From Chloroflexota bacterium (GTDB taxonomy: Bacteria; Chloroflexota; Limnocylindria; Limnocylindrales; CSP1-4): a DNA stretch of 15,099 nucleotides. The position numbers and the translations under genes are program-made. Numbering within the stretch: position 1 is the first letter of the stretch; every line of letters starts with the position of its first letter. This document shows positions 1-7,936 of this stretch, in pieces. Below the pieces are notes generated by a model that had not been told where the DNA came from, did no database searches, and worked only from the letters and a program-made list of their open reading frames with translations. The stretch lies in assembly GCA_015661135.1 (NCBI GenBank), contig JACVXW010000102.1, positions 1 through 15,099 on the forward strand. The letters run 5' to 3'.

Positions 1-1053
1 GCCTGGGCTCCGTTCGGTGCCGCGTCACTCGTCCTGCCGGATCTCCTGTTCGCGAGCTCGCTGGACGGAGCCCGACTGACGGGAAGTCTGCTCGTCGATG
101 CCGACGGCCCGACCGCGGCCAACGGCCTGGAGCGGCGCTGGGACCGTTTGACCGATCGAGCCATAGATCTGGCACCCAATCCGGGAGGCCTTGCCGCCCG
201 CCCGGTGAGCGCGCCACTTACCGTCGTCAATGAGCAGCCGAGCCGGGAGGACTGGCGGCGGCTGGTCGGCCAGTTCGCCGGTGCCGCCGGACGTGGCCGC
301 CTGGACAAGGTGGTTCTCGCTCGTCGGGTTGACCTGCGAGCATCGGTGGAACTCGATGTTCCCAACGCCCTCCGGCGTCTGGCGCTGATTGCGCCGGAGA
401 GCACCGTGTTCGCATTCCGCCGCGACGGCCGGACGTTCCTTGGCGCCACGCCCGAGCAGCTCGTCCGGACCGAGGGCCGCGAGCTCCGAACCGTCGCCGT
501 GGCCGGCTCCATCCGCCTGGGGGCGAACGCCGCGGAGGATGCCGTCCTCGCGAGGACACTCCTGGCCTCCGAGAAGGATCGCGAAGAGCACGCCATCGTG
601 GTGTCCTCCATCCGGGGGCTCCTCGCGCCGATCACCGACCGACTCGAGGTGGCCGCGGGCCCGTCGGTCATGACGCTCCGTCATGTCCAGCACCTCGTGA
701 CCGAGATCGAGGGCACGCTCAGCGAGGCCAACGGGCTGCTTGCATTGGCTGCTCGCCTCCACCCCACGCCTGCGGTCGGTGGCGAGCCGCGCGAGCTCGC
801 GCTCGCGCTCATCGACGAGCACGAGGGCTTCGATCGCGGCTGGTACGCCGGGCCGATCGGCTGGCTGGGCGCCGACGGCGACGGCGAGCTGTGCGTCGCG
901 CTCCGCTGCGGCCTCGTTGACCACACCCGGGCGACCCTCTTCGCGGGCTGCGGGATCGTGGCCGATTCGGACCCGGACCAGGAGTGGGAGGAGTCGCGGA
1001 TCAAGCTGCGCGCCGTCGCGGGCGCGCTCGGCCGCCCGGAGGACGAGCCGTGA
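1..1053 (+). CDS. menF: Isochorismate synthase MenF, 5'-truncated by the window edge
   Basis: Converts chorismate to isochorismate, the first committed step of menaquinone synthesis; cytoplasmic and Mg-dependent. The frame is open from base 1, so about 350 C-terminal residues are present out of a usual ~450, and the start lies upstream of the window. Chorismate-binding family signatures appear in order: KVVLARR, the ATPEQLV segment, AVAGSIRLG, SEKDREEHAIVV, HLVTEIEG, LHPTPAVGGEP, FDRGWYAGPIGW and a C-terminal FAGCGIVADSDPDQEWEE. These are the usual catalytic and Mg-binding blocks of isochorismate/salicylate synthases. The following menD makes the menaquinone role far more likely than a siderophore (EntC) role. 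A TTG at 148 could be taken as a start, but the conserved WAPFGAASLVLPD segment lies upstream of it in the same frame. The gene ends in a GTGA overlap with menD. Confidence 0.95.
   Translation, partial: AWAPFGAASLVLPDLLFASSLDGARLTGSLLVDADGPTAANGLERRWDRLTDRAIDLAPNPGGLAARPVSAPLTVVNEQPSREDWRRLVGQFAGAAGRGRLDKVVLARRVDLRASVELDVPNALRRLALIAPESTVFAFRRDGRTFLGATPEQLVRTEGRELRTVAVAGSIRLGANAAEDAVLARTLLASEKDREEHAIVVSSIRGLLAPITDRLEVAAGPSVMTLRHVQHLVTEIEGTLSEANGLLALAARLHPTPAVGGEPRELALALIDEHEGFDRGWYAGPIGWLGADGDGELCVALRCGLVDHTRATLFAGCGIVADSDPDQEWEESRIKLRAVAGALGRPEDEP
1038..1043 (+). promoter_or_regulatory. Shine-Dalgarno site that fixes the menD start
   Basis: GGAGGA lies 6 bases before the GTG at 1050 and inside the 3' end of menF. 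It supports the overlapping GTG as the menD start over the longer open frame that begins near 984, whose extra residues are not MenD-like. Confidence 0.7.
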
Positions 1054-2858
1054 GCCATGCAGCGACCCTCCGGGCGATGGTGGACGAGCTCGTCGCCGCG
1101 GGTATTCGCGATGTCATCGTCTGCCCGGGCTCGCGCTCGACGCCGATCGCCCTGGCCACGAAGGCGCACCCGGCCCTGCGGGTCCGCGTCCTGCTTGACG
1201 AGCGCTCGGCCGGCTACTTCGCGCTCGGCCTCGCGCGGGCCGCGCGCCGGCCCGTGGCCGTCGTCGTCACGTCAGGCACGGCCGTCGCGAACCTGCTGCC
1301 GGCGACCGTGGAGGCGAACCTGTCCCGCGTCCCGCTGCTCCTCCTGACTGCGGATCGGCCGGCCGAACTCCGGGATCGCGGCGCACCGCAGACAATCGAC
1401 CAGGTCCGGATCTTCGGCGAGCACGTTCGCTGGTTCGCTGAGCTGCCGCTTCCCGATGGCGAGCGGGTGACGCTGGACCACGTGGCAGCGGTCGTGGGTC
1501 GGGCGGTCGCGATCGCTCGCGGTGGATCGGGGACTGCGCCGGGGCCGGTTCATCTCAATCTGCCGTATCGGGAGCCACTGATCCCGGACGGCCCGCTTGG
1601 ACCGGCCTGCGCCCTGGAGCGACCGCCGTTCACCGACACGCTGGTCGGGCGGTCCACGCTGGCAACCGCCGATGTCGCCGGGCTTGCCGCGCGCCTGCCC
1701 GTCTCCGGCCGCGGGTTGATCGTGGCGGGCCCGCAGGACGATCCCTCACTCCCCGCGGCGCTCGTGCGGCTGGCCGCCGCGACCGGCTACCCGATTGTGG
1801 CCGACCCGCTGTCCGGGGTTCGCTGCGGCGGGCATGACCGCGGCCAGGTGATCGCCCACGTGGATCATCTGGCCCGCCCCGGGCCGTGGCGCGAGGCGCA
1901 CCTGCCCGAGATCGTCCTCCGGTTCGGGGCGGCCCCCACGTCCAAGCCCCTGGCGACGCTGCTCGCGGAGGCGGTTCCGGTCCAGATCGTGGTCGACGGC
2001 GACAGCGGCTGGCGCGAGCCCGCCATCATCCCGACGACCTTCGTCCACGCTGACCCGGTCGCGACCGCTCTGGCGCTCGCCGAGCACCTAGTCTTCGCCG
2101 GCGACGCGCCGATCGAGCGGCAATGGGCCAGGGCCTGGTCCGACGCCGACGCAATTGCGGATCGGGCCCTCCGAGCCTGGCTGGCGGCGAGGACGCAGTC
2201 TGGCGAGCCGTTCGAGGGGCTGCCCTTCGCCCTCCTCGGCGACCTGCTCCCCAATGGCGGCCTGCTCTGGGCCGGCAACAGCATGCCCGTCCGCGACATG
2301 GACGCGTGGCTGCCGCTCGGCGAGCGGGTAATCCGGCCGCTCTCGAACCGGGGCGCCAACGGGATCGACGGCGTTGTCTCGACGGCCCTTGGATCGGCGG
2401 CAGCCGGCGTTGGGCCGGTGGCCCTCGTGGTTGGCGACGTGTCGTTCCTGCACGACCTGAACGCCCTCGTCGCGGCCCGGCTCCACGACCTCTCCGCGAC
2501 GATCGTCCTCGTCGACAACGATGGCGGCGGGATCTTCTCGTTCCTGCCCCAGGCATCGGCCGTTGCCCCGGAGGTAGGGCTGCCCGAGCATTACGAGGAG
2601 CTGTTCGGCACGCCGCATGGGATCGATGTCGGGCCGATCGTCACCGCACTTGGCGGTGAGTTCCGCGAGGTCTCGGCGGGCGACCTCCGCGCGGCGATCG
2701 CCGACTCGCTGGCCAGGCCGGGGGTGCAGGTACTCCGGTTCCGGACGGACCGCGACACGAACGTCCGGATGCATCGCGAGGCGGCCGCCGCCGTGTCCGC
2801 CGCCGTTGCCGCATCCGTTGCCGCATCGATTGGCGCCGCCGCCGTGGGCCGGGCATGA
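1050..2858 (+). CDS. menD: SEPHCHC synthase MenD
   Basis: Thiamine-diphosphate enzyme that joins 2-oxoglutarate to isochorismate with loss of CO2, giving SEPHCHC. The product is 602 residues from the GTG at 1050, slightly longer than the usual 550-580. The N-terminal pyrimidine-binding domain shows CPGSRSTPIA (about 25-34) and the ThDP-activating Glu in DERSAGYFALGLA (E51). The C-terminal pyrophosphate domain shows GNSMPVRD (409), GDVSFLHDLNAL (462) and the metal-binding VDNDGGGIFSFLPQ (488). All key residues are present. The last ~30 residues are an Ala-rich tail partly made by a 12-base tandem duplication, so they are probably dispensable. The start overlaps the menF stop by 4 bases and the stop overlaps the menH ATG by 4 bases. 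Confidence 0.97.
   Translation: MSHAATLRAMVDELVAAGIRDVIVCPGSRSTPIALATKAHPALRVRVLLDERSAGYFALGLARAARRPVAVVVTSGTAVANLLPATVEANLSRVPLLLLTADRPAELRDRGAPQTIDQVRIFGEHVRWFAELPLPDGERVTLDHVAAVVGRAVAIARGGSGTAPGPVHLNLPYREPLIPDGPLGPACALERPPFTDTLVGRSTLATADVAGLAARLPVSGRGLIVAGPQDDPSLPAALVRLAAATGYPIVADPLSGVRCGGHDRGQVIAHVDHLARPGPWREAHLPEIVLRFGAAPTSKPLATLLAEAVPVQIVVDGDSGWREPAIIPTTFVHADPVATALALAEHLVFAGDAPIERQWARAWSDADAIADRALRAWLAARTQSGEPFEGLPFALLGDLLPNGGLLWAGNSMPVRDMDAWLPLGERVIRPLSNRGANGIDGVVSTALGSAAAGVGPVALVVGDVSFLHDLNALVAARLHDLSATIVLVDNDGGGIFSFLPQASAVAPEVGLPEHYEELFGTPHGIDVGPIVTALGGEFREVSAGDLRAAIADSLARPGVQVLRFRTDRDTNVRMHREAAAAVSAAVAASVAASIGAAAVGRA
2803..2826 (+). repeat. 12-base in-frame tandem duplication in the menD tail
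   Basis: CCGTTGCCGCAT occurs twice head to tail and encodes Ala/Ser/Val residues in the non-conserved C-terminal extension of MenD. It looks like slippage that was tolerated because the length is a multiple of three. Confidence 0.9.
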
Positions 2859-3673
2859 GCCGAATCGTGCTCGACGGGCTCGCCTGGGAGGTGCGGGAGC
2901 GTGGCGCCGGGCGTCCGGTCCTGCTCATCCACGGCTTCACGAGTCGTGGCTCCGGCTGGGGCGCGCACGCGGCCGCCTTTGCCCGGCGGTTCCGGGTGAT
3001 CGTGGTGGACCTGCCCGGCCACGGACGCTCGGCAATCCCATCGGATCCCGTCCGTGCCGGCGTTGAGCGGACGGCCGCGGACCTGGCCACGATCCTCCGC
3101 GTGCTCGATGGCGCACCGGCAAGCGTCGTTGGCTACTCGCTCGGCGCCAGGGTGGCGCTGGCTCTCGCGGTGGATCATCCCGACGTCGTACGCCGCCTGG
3201 TCCTCGAGAGTCCGTCGGCGGGCATCGCCGGAGCCGGCGATCGGGCCGCCCGTCGGGACGCGGACGCGCGCCTGGCCGAGCGCGTCGAGCGCGACGGCAT
3301 TCGCGCGTTCGTCGACGACTGGGAGCGACAGCCTGTCTTCGCCAGCCACTCGCGGCTGCCGCCGCGCATCGCTGCCCGCCTTCGAGCGGAGCGCCTCGCA
3401 AACCGCCCGGCCGGGCTGGCGGCCAGCCTCCGCGGGGCTGGCCAGGGCAGCATGCTGCCGCTCCACGACCGGCTCGCTGAAGTCAGGGCGCCGACGCTCG
3501 TCATCGCCGGCGCCCTGGACGCGGCCGGCCGGGAGCGTGCGGCCGCCGTCGCCGCCGGCGTCCCCGGCGCTCGGCTGGCCGTTATCGACGGCGCCGGCCA
3601 CACACCCCACCTCGAAACCCCGGCCGCCTTTCGATCGCTCGCGATTGAAGCCCTTCTGGAGGACGCCGCATGA
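2855..3673 (+). CDS. menH: SHCHC synthase MenH (alpha/beta hydrolase fold)
   Basis: Eliminates pyruvate from SEPHCHC to give SHCHC; cytoplasmic, 272 residues. The fold is clear: VLLIHGFTSRGSGWG (oxyanion region, about 22-36), VDLPGHGRS (51-59), nucleophile elbow GYSLG with Ser95, acid Asp222 in AGALD, and His249 in GAGHTPHLETP. This matches the Ser-Asp-His triad of MenH. The assignment to MenH, not to a generic hydrolase, rests on its place between menD and menB and on the PGHGRS and GYSLGARVAL segments typical of MenH. The ATG overlaps the menD stop as ATGA and has no clear Shine-Dalgarno, so translation probably depends on coupling. A second, different alpha/beta hydrolase lies further down the operon. 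Confidence 0.88.
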   Translation: MSRIVLDGLAWEVRERGAGRPVLLIHGFTSRGSGWGAHAAAFARRFRVIVVDLPGHGRSAIPSDPVRAGVERTAADLATILRVLDGAPASVVGYSLGARVALALAVDHPDVVRRLVLESPSAGIAGAGDRAARRDADARLAERVERDGIRAFVDDWERQPVFASHSRLPPRIAARLRAERLANRPAGLAASLRGAGQGSMLPLHDRLAEVRAPTLVIAGALDAAGRERAAAVAAGVPGARLAVIDGAGHTPHLETPAAFRSLAIEALLEDAA

Positions 3674-4497
3674 ATGCCGCAGTCACGTGGACATCTGCCG
3701 CAGACTACGAGGACATCCGCTACGAGCACTCGGGCACCGGGATCGCCCGAGTGACCATCGACCGGCAGGCGGTCCGCAACGCGTTCCGGCCGGAGACGGT
3801 CGCCGAGATGATCGACGCGTTCACCCGGATCCGGGACGATGCCTCGATCCGCTGCGCCCTCCTCACGGGCGCAGGTGACGACGCCTTCTGCGCTGGCGGC
3901 GACCTCCGCTACAAGGGCCGCGGCGGGTATGTGGGCGGTGACGGCCTGGCACGGCTCAACGTGCTCGACCTCCAGCGCCAGATCCGGTCCCTGCCCATCC
4001 CCGTCATCGCGCTCGTCAACGGCTTTGCGATCGGCGGGGGCCAGGTCCTCCATGTCGTCTGCGACCTGTCGATCGCGGCGGAGGGGGCGATCTTCGGCCA
4101 GGTAGGCCCGCAGGTCGGGAGCTTCGACGCCGGGTTCGGGATCGGTCTCCTCGCCCGGCTGGTCGGCGACCGCAAGGCCAAGGAGATCTGGTTCCTGTGC
4201 CGCCGCTACAACGCCCGCGAGGCGCTCGAGATGGGGCTCGTCAACAAGGTCGTCCCGGCGGCGGACCTGCAGGCAGAGGGGGTGGCGTGGGCCCACGAGA
4301 TCCTGGCGATGAGCCCGACGGCGATCCGATTCCTGAAATCCGCGTTCCTCGTGGCGACGGACGGGCTGGCCGGGCTCCAGGAGTTCGCGGGCAACGCGAC
4401 CGGTCTGTACTACACGACGGACGAGGCCCACGAGGGTTCGGCCGCGTTCCTCGAGAAGCGCAAGCCCGACTTCTCGAAATTCCCGCGGCGGCCGTGA
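3670..4497 (+). CDS. menB: 1,4-dihydroxy-2-naphthoyl-CoA synthase MenB
   Basis: Crotonase-fold enzyme that ring-closes o-succinylbenzoyl-CoA to DHNA-CoA; normally hexameric and cytoplasmic. The product is 275 residues, a normal length. Visible motifs: FCAGGDLRYKGRGGY (73-87, oxyanion hole and flexible loop), VNGFAIGGGQ (117-125), QVGPQVGSFDAGFG (144-157), EIWFLCRRY (172-180), MGLVNKVVP and the C-terminal PDFSKFPR. The Gly in QVGP (residue 146) matches the bicarbonate-binding Gly of type I enzymes such as E. coli; type II enzymes have an Asp there. Type I is therefore inferred. A GGAGGA at 3658-3663, 6 bases before the ATG, supports this start. Overlaps are ATGA with menH and GTGA with menA. 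Confidence 0.97.
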   Translation: MNAAVTWTSAADYEDIRYEHSGTGIARVTIDRQAVRNAFRPETVAEMIDAFTRIRDDASIRCALLTGAGDDAFCAGGDLRYKGRGGYVGGDGLARLNVLDLQRQIRSLPIPVIALVNGFAIGGGQVLHVVCDLSIAAEGAIFGQVGPQVGSFDAGFGIGLLARLVGDRKAKEIWFLCRRYNAREALEMGLVNKVVPAADLQAEGVAWAHEILAMSPTAIRFLKSAFLVATDGLAGLQEFAGNATGLYYTTDEAHEGSAAFLEKRKPDFSKFPRRP

Positions 4498-5265
4498 CCA
4501 GCCGCCCATCCGGCCTCCGGATCTGGCTCCTGGCTGCCCGACCGGCAACGCTACCGGCCGCCGTCACCGGGGTGGTCGTCGGCATCGGTGCCGCGATCGG
4601 GGCCGGGGCGCCGCTCCGCGTGGACACGGCCCTGGGATGCCTCGCGGTGGCGCTCCTGCTCCAGGTTGCGGCGAACTTCGCGAACGACCTGTTCGACTTC
4701 CGGCGCGGCGCCGACACTCCGTCCCGGGCCGGCCCCACGCGGGTTGCCGCTGCCGGCCTCGTGACTGAGCGCCAGCTCGAGATTGCGATCGCGCTGACGA
4801 TCGCCGCCGCGGGGCTCGTGGGGCTGTGGCTGGCGGTCGTCGGCGGGCCGGTCCTGCTGGCCATCGGCGGTCTCGCGATCGTTGCTGCGCTGGCGTACAC
4901 CGGCGGTCCATGGCCGTACGGCTACCGGGGCCTTGGCGACGTCTTTGTCTTCACCTTCTTCGGCCTCGTGGCCGTGGCGGGCGCGGACGCTGGCAGTGGT
5001 CCTCGGGGCCCGCGCGACCCAGGTCGAGTACGCGCTGCTCCTCGGGGTCGCCTTCGCGGTGCCAGTCGCGCTCGCGGTAGCGGGCCGGTCGCCGCTCCTG
5101 CTCGCCCCGCTCGCCGCGCTGCCGCTGGCCGCGCCGCTCCTGCGCACGGTGCGCTACTTCGACGAACCCCGCCGCCTGAACCCGGTCCTCAAGGGGACCG
5201 CCCGGCTTGCGCTCGTCCACGGGCTGCTCTTCGCGGCCGGTCTTGCCGCCGGCGGTACTGGATGA
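4494..5265 (+). pseudogene. menA: DHNA prenyltransferase MenA, internally deleted and frameshifted
   Basis: MenA is an integral membrane UbiA-family enzyme that prenylates DHNA. From the GTG at 4494, residues 1-163 are normal, including the first Asp-rich motif NFANDLFDFRRGAD (61-74) and GLGDVFVFTFFGLVAVAG. The frame then changes at about 4980-4985. In the other frame the sequence resumes with RTLAVVLGARATQVEYALLLG and runs to the native TGA at 5263-5265, giving about 93 residues including the family-typical LNPVLKGTARL. Intact MenA is about 300 residues; here the two parts sum to about 256. The missing piece is the stretch that normally links VAVAGT to GKRTLAVRLG and holds the second Asp-rich motif (NNxRDxxxD). 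In frame, the first half reads through about 93 unrelated codons into menC. The 4-base overlaps with menB and menC are both kept. As written the gene cannot make an active enzyme; a missassembly is possible. Confidence 0.85.
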
Positions 5266-6401
5266 CGGCAAGGCTGGTGCTCCGCGCAGATCGCGTCACC
5301 GTCCCGTTCCGGCGACCGTTTGCCACGGCGACCGGAATGTGGCTGGCCCGGGACGCCTGGCTGCTCCAGATCCTCGATGCCGACGGGCGCTCGGGAGTCG
5401 GGGAGGCGGTGCTCGAGCCGGCCGATGGCGAGACGGCGGCGACGATCCTCGAGCACCTCGTGCGCGAGGCGGTCGCCCGGGCGGAGCAGGACGGGCTGCC
5501 GACGGGCGATGAACTCGAGCTGCACGGGGCACCCGGACGAGCCCTCCGGGCGGCTCTCGACGGTGCGATGTTCGATCTGCGGGGGATTCCGATTGCGCGG
5601 CTCGGCCCTGAAGGCGACGGTGTCGGGGTGAACGCGACCCTGCCCGCGCTGGGGCCTGCCGCATCCGCGGAAGCGGCGCGCCAGGCGATCGAGGCCGGAT
5701 TCGGCACGATCAAGCTGAAGGCGGGCGCAGAGCGCGAAACGGAGATCCTCGTCGAGCGCGTCCGGGCGATCCGGGCTGCCGTTGGGCCGGAGATCCGCCT
5801 CCGACTGGACGTCAACGGGGCGTGGGATCTCGAGACGGCCACGGACCGGCTGGAGGCCGTCACCCGCTTCGGGCTCGAATACGTGGAGCAGCCCATTCCG
5901 GGCGACGACCCGGCGCCACTTGCCGAGCTTCGGCGCCGGGTCAAGGTGCCGATCGCCGCCGACGAGTCGGTGAGGTCCGTCCGGGCGGCCCGGGAGTTCC
6001 TCGACGCCGAAGCGGTCGACGTGCTCGTCGTGAAGCCCGCGCGCGTCGGCGGGCCCGTCGCGGCCGCGCAGATCGCCGAGCTGGCGCTGGAGCGCGGCGT
6101 GCCGATCGTCGTGAGCACGTTGTTCGAGACCGGGGTCGGGATCGCGGCAGCACTCGCGGTGGCCGCGGCCCTGCCCGATGCGCCCGGGCGGCGGCTCGAG
6201 CTCCAACCCGACCACGGGCTCGCGACGGCCGGGCTCCTCGACCACGACCTGCTCGTCGAGAGCCCGCACATCGAGGACGGGCGAATGCACCTGCCCGTGC
6301 TCGCGAGCGCCGGTGCCGCGGCGACGGGGGGCCTCGGGATCGCGATCGACGAGCGAGCCCTGACGCGCTACCGGGTGGAAACCGTGGAGGCGATCGGGTG
6401 A
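5262..6401 (+). CDS. menC: o-Succinylbenzoate synthase MenC (enolase superfamily)
   Basis: Dehydrates SHCHC to o-succinylbenzoate using a divalent metal; cytoplasmic. The product is 379 residues from the ATG at 5262, a normal length. Catalytic layout of the muconate-lactonizing/OSBS subgroup is complete: IKLKAG (Lys151 and Lys153), metal ligands Asp183 (RLDVNGAW), Glu209 (EYVEQPI) and Asp234 (AADESV), and the second base Lys258 in VVKPARVGG. N-acylamino acid racemase activity is possible for such proteins, but the operon makes OSBS the likely role. The start is the ATGA overlap with the old menA stop. The upstream in-frame opening seen on paper comes only from the menA frameshift. Its stop overlaps the menE GTG as GTGA. 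Confidence 0.94.
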   Translation: MTARLVLRADRVTVPFRRPFATATGMWLARDAWLLQILDADGRSGVGEAVLEPADGETAATILEHLVREAVARAEQDGLPTGDELELHGAPGRALRAALDGAMFDLRGIPIARLGPEGDGVGVNATLPALGPAASAEAARQAIEAGFGTIKLKAGAERETEILVERVRAIRAAVGPEIRLRLDVNGAWDLETATDRLEAVTRFGLEYVEQPIPGDDPAPLAELRRRVKVPIAADESVRSVRAAREFLDAEAVDVLVVKPARVGGPVAAAQIAELALERGVPIVVSTLFETGVGIAAALAVAAALPDAPGRRLELQPDHGLATAGLLDHDLLVESPHIEDGRMHLPVLASAGAAATGGLGIAIDERALTRYRVETVEAIG

Positions 6402-6766
6402 CCGGCCCGTGGTTCGCCGATGCGCTCGTGCGACAGCATGCAGCGACGGCTGACGGGGAACTCGCGATCGTGGACGGATCGACCACGTGGTCGTGGGAGC
6501 AGCTTGACCAGCGGGTCGAGGCAGTGGCGGCTGCCCTGGCTCGTGTCGGCCTTCGCCCGGGCCGGCATGTCGCGCTCGTCGCGGCTCCCTCGGCCCAGGC
6601 GGTGGCGGGACTCCTCGCGATCCTCCGCGCGGGAGGCGTCGCCGCGCCGGTCCCGATGGGCCTGACGGAGCCGGAGCTGCGCGCCGTCCTGGACCTGCTG
6701 CGGCCGTCCGTCGTGCTGCGCGACGCGGCTTCCGCGGACGGTGCCGCGGCCGATACCGCCGTGACC

Positions 6767-6802
6767 GCGGCCGGGACGGCGGCCGGGACGGCGGCCGGGA
6801 CG
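6767..6802 (+). repeat. Three tandem 12-base units inside menE
   Basis: GCGGCCGGGACG is repeated three times perfectly and in frame, encoding Ala-Ala-Gly-Thr three times. It sits in a variable loop before the nucleotide-binding SGTTGRPKG motif. Confidence 0.95.
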
Positions 6803-7633
6803 GGTCCCGTGCTCGTCTCATTGGACGGGGAGACGGAGCCCGGGGCGCCGGTTGTGCCGCGCGCCGCCCCCCGCGCGGCAGATGCCCCGGCCGTCGTGGT
6901 CCTCACGTCCGGAACCACCGGGCGGCCCAAGGGGGTTGTGCTCTCTACCACGGCGCTCGCTGCCAGTGCGGATGCGTGGCTTGCCGCGCTCCCCACGGCT
7001 ACTGGCTGGGTGCTCGCCGTGGGTCTCGGTCACGTCGCCGGCCTGGGCATCATCTGGCGCGCCATCGCGGGCCGAGTGCCGATCCGGATCATCCCATCGA
7101 ACGACCCCGACGAGCTGCGGTTCGCCTTCGGGGCGATCCCGCCGCCGAGCCATGTGTCCCTCGTGCCTGCGCAGCTTGCCAGGGTCCTGGAGCGGGCCAT
7201 CGGGGCGCCGCCGCCATCCCTTCGTGCCGTCCTGCTCGGCGGCGGTCCGATCCCGCCTGCGCTCGTCGAGCGAGCCGTGCGTGCCGGCTGGCCGCTCTTC
7301 CCGACCTACGGCCTCAGCGAGGCCGGCTCGGGCGTCACCGTCCTGGCCACGGCGGAGGCGGCTGCGCATCCCTCGAGTGCCGGTCGCCCGCTGCCGGGGG
7401 TGGAGGTCCGGATCCAGGATCCCGATTCCGAGGGCGTGGGCGAGATCCTCGTGCGCACCCCGGCCCGATTCTCGGGCTATCTCGGGGAGGACGCGACTAC
7501 GGCGGACATCGTGGACGCCGAGGGCTGGCTCCGGACCGGGGATCTCGGCAGCCTTGACGACGCGGGCCGGCTGACCGTCGCGGACCGGCGCCTTGACCGG
7601 ATCGTGCGCGGCGGCGAGAACGTCGCCCCGGCC

Positions 7634-7636
7634 TAG
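7634..7636 (+). other. In-frame amber codon replacing a conserved Glu in menE
   Basis: TAG stands where GAG is expected between GGENVAPA and VEAVLIAHP. A single G-to-T change explains it. Homology continues without any frame change on the other side. TAG is used as a normal terminator for menG (9607-9609), which argues against recoding of TAG as an amino acid in this organism. Confidence 0.9.
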
Positions 7637-7923
7637 GTGGAGGCGGTACTCATCGCGCATCCGGCGATCGCCGACGCCGCCGTCGTCGCCCGATCGGACG
7701 ACCGCTGGGGGCACGTGCCCGTGGCGGCGATCGTCCTCCGCGTCGCGTCTGCGGATCCCGGCGATGAGGCATTGCAGCGCCATTGCCGCGCATCGCTCGC
7801 TGCGTTCAAGGTGCCGGTGGACTTCGTGCGGCTGGCGAGCCTGCCGCGAACCGCCGGCGGCAAGCTGCGGCACGCCGAGCTGCGCGAGCGGATCGCTCAA
7901 GGGCCGTCCGAATCGCCGCCGGC

Positions 7924-7928
7924 GGAGG
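7924..7928 (+). promoter_or_regulatory. Shine-Dalgarno site for the alpha/beta hydrolase
   Basis: GGAGG lies 8 bases before the ATG at 7937, in the linker between the MenE C-terminal domain and the hydrolase. It supports independent translation of the hydrolase although the reading frame is continuous with menE. Confidence 0.55.
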
Positions 7929-7936
7929 CGCCGCCG

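Larger units (their letters stand above)
6398..7936 (+). pseudogene. menE: o-Succinylbenzoate-CoA ligase MenE, interrupted by an in-frame TAG
   Basis: MenE adenylates o-succinylbenzoate and transfers it to CoA. Starting at the GTG at 6398 (GGAGG at 6386-6390), the first 412 residues hold the adenylate-forming core: LTSGTTGRPKG (169-179), TYGLSEAGSG (303 on), GWLRTGDLG (376 on) and DRIVRGGENVAPA. Where the family reads PAEVEAVL, the Glu codon is TAG (7634-7636). The same frame then continues as VEAVLIAHPAIADAAVV to PRTAGGKLRHAEL, which contains the catalytic A10 Lys (codon 7862-7864). The truncated product therefore lacks the mobile C-terminal subdomain and that Lys. After the MenE homology ends near 7903 there is no stop; a Pro-rich linker leads in frame into the alpha/beta hydrolase. 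A GTG directly follows the TAG, so reinitiation is conceivable but unproven. An Ala/Gly/Thr loop near residues 124-135 is made of a 12-base tandem repeat. Confidence 0.88.

Noticed and set aside
25..924. 299-residue - strand frame opposite menF
   Set aside because: Antisense shadow of a strongly conserved isochorismate synthase; no recognisable domain and typical GC-rich low-complexity composition.
4197..6401. A continuous 734-codon frame appearing to be a MenA-MenC fusion
   Set aside because: The frame starts inside menB in the wrong phase. Between the MenA half and menC, about 93 codons are out of phase with the real MenA C-terminus, which sits in another frame. It is a by-product of the menA frameshift.
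7634..7636. Programmed read-through or recoding of TAG
   Set aside because: TAG is the normal stop of menG, no special downstream structure is apparent, and no suppressor tRNA is visible in the window. Kept as a nonsense change.
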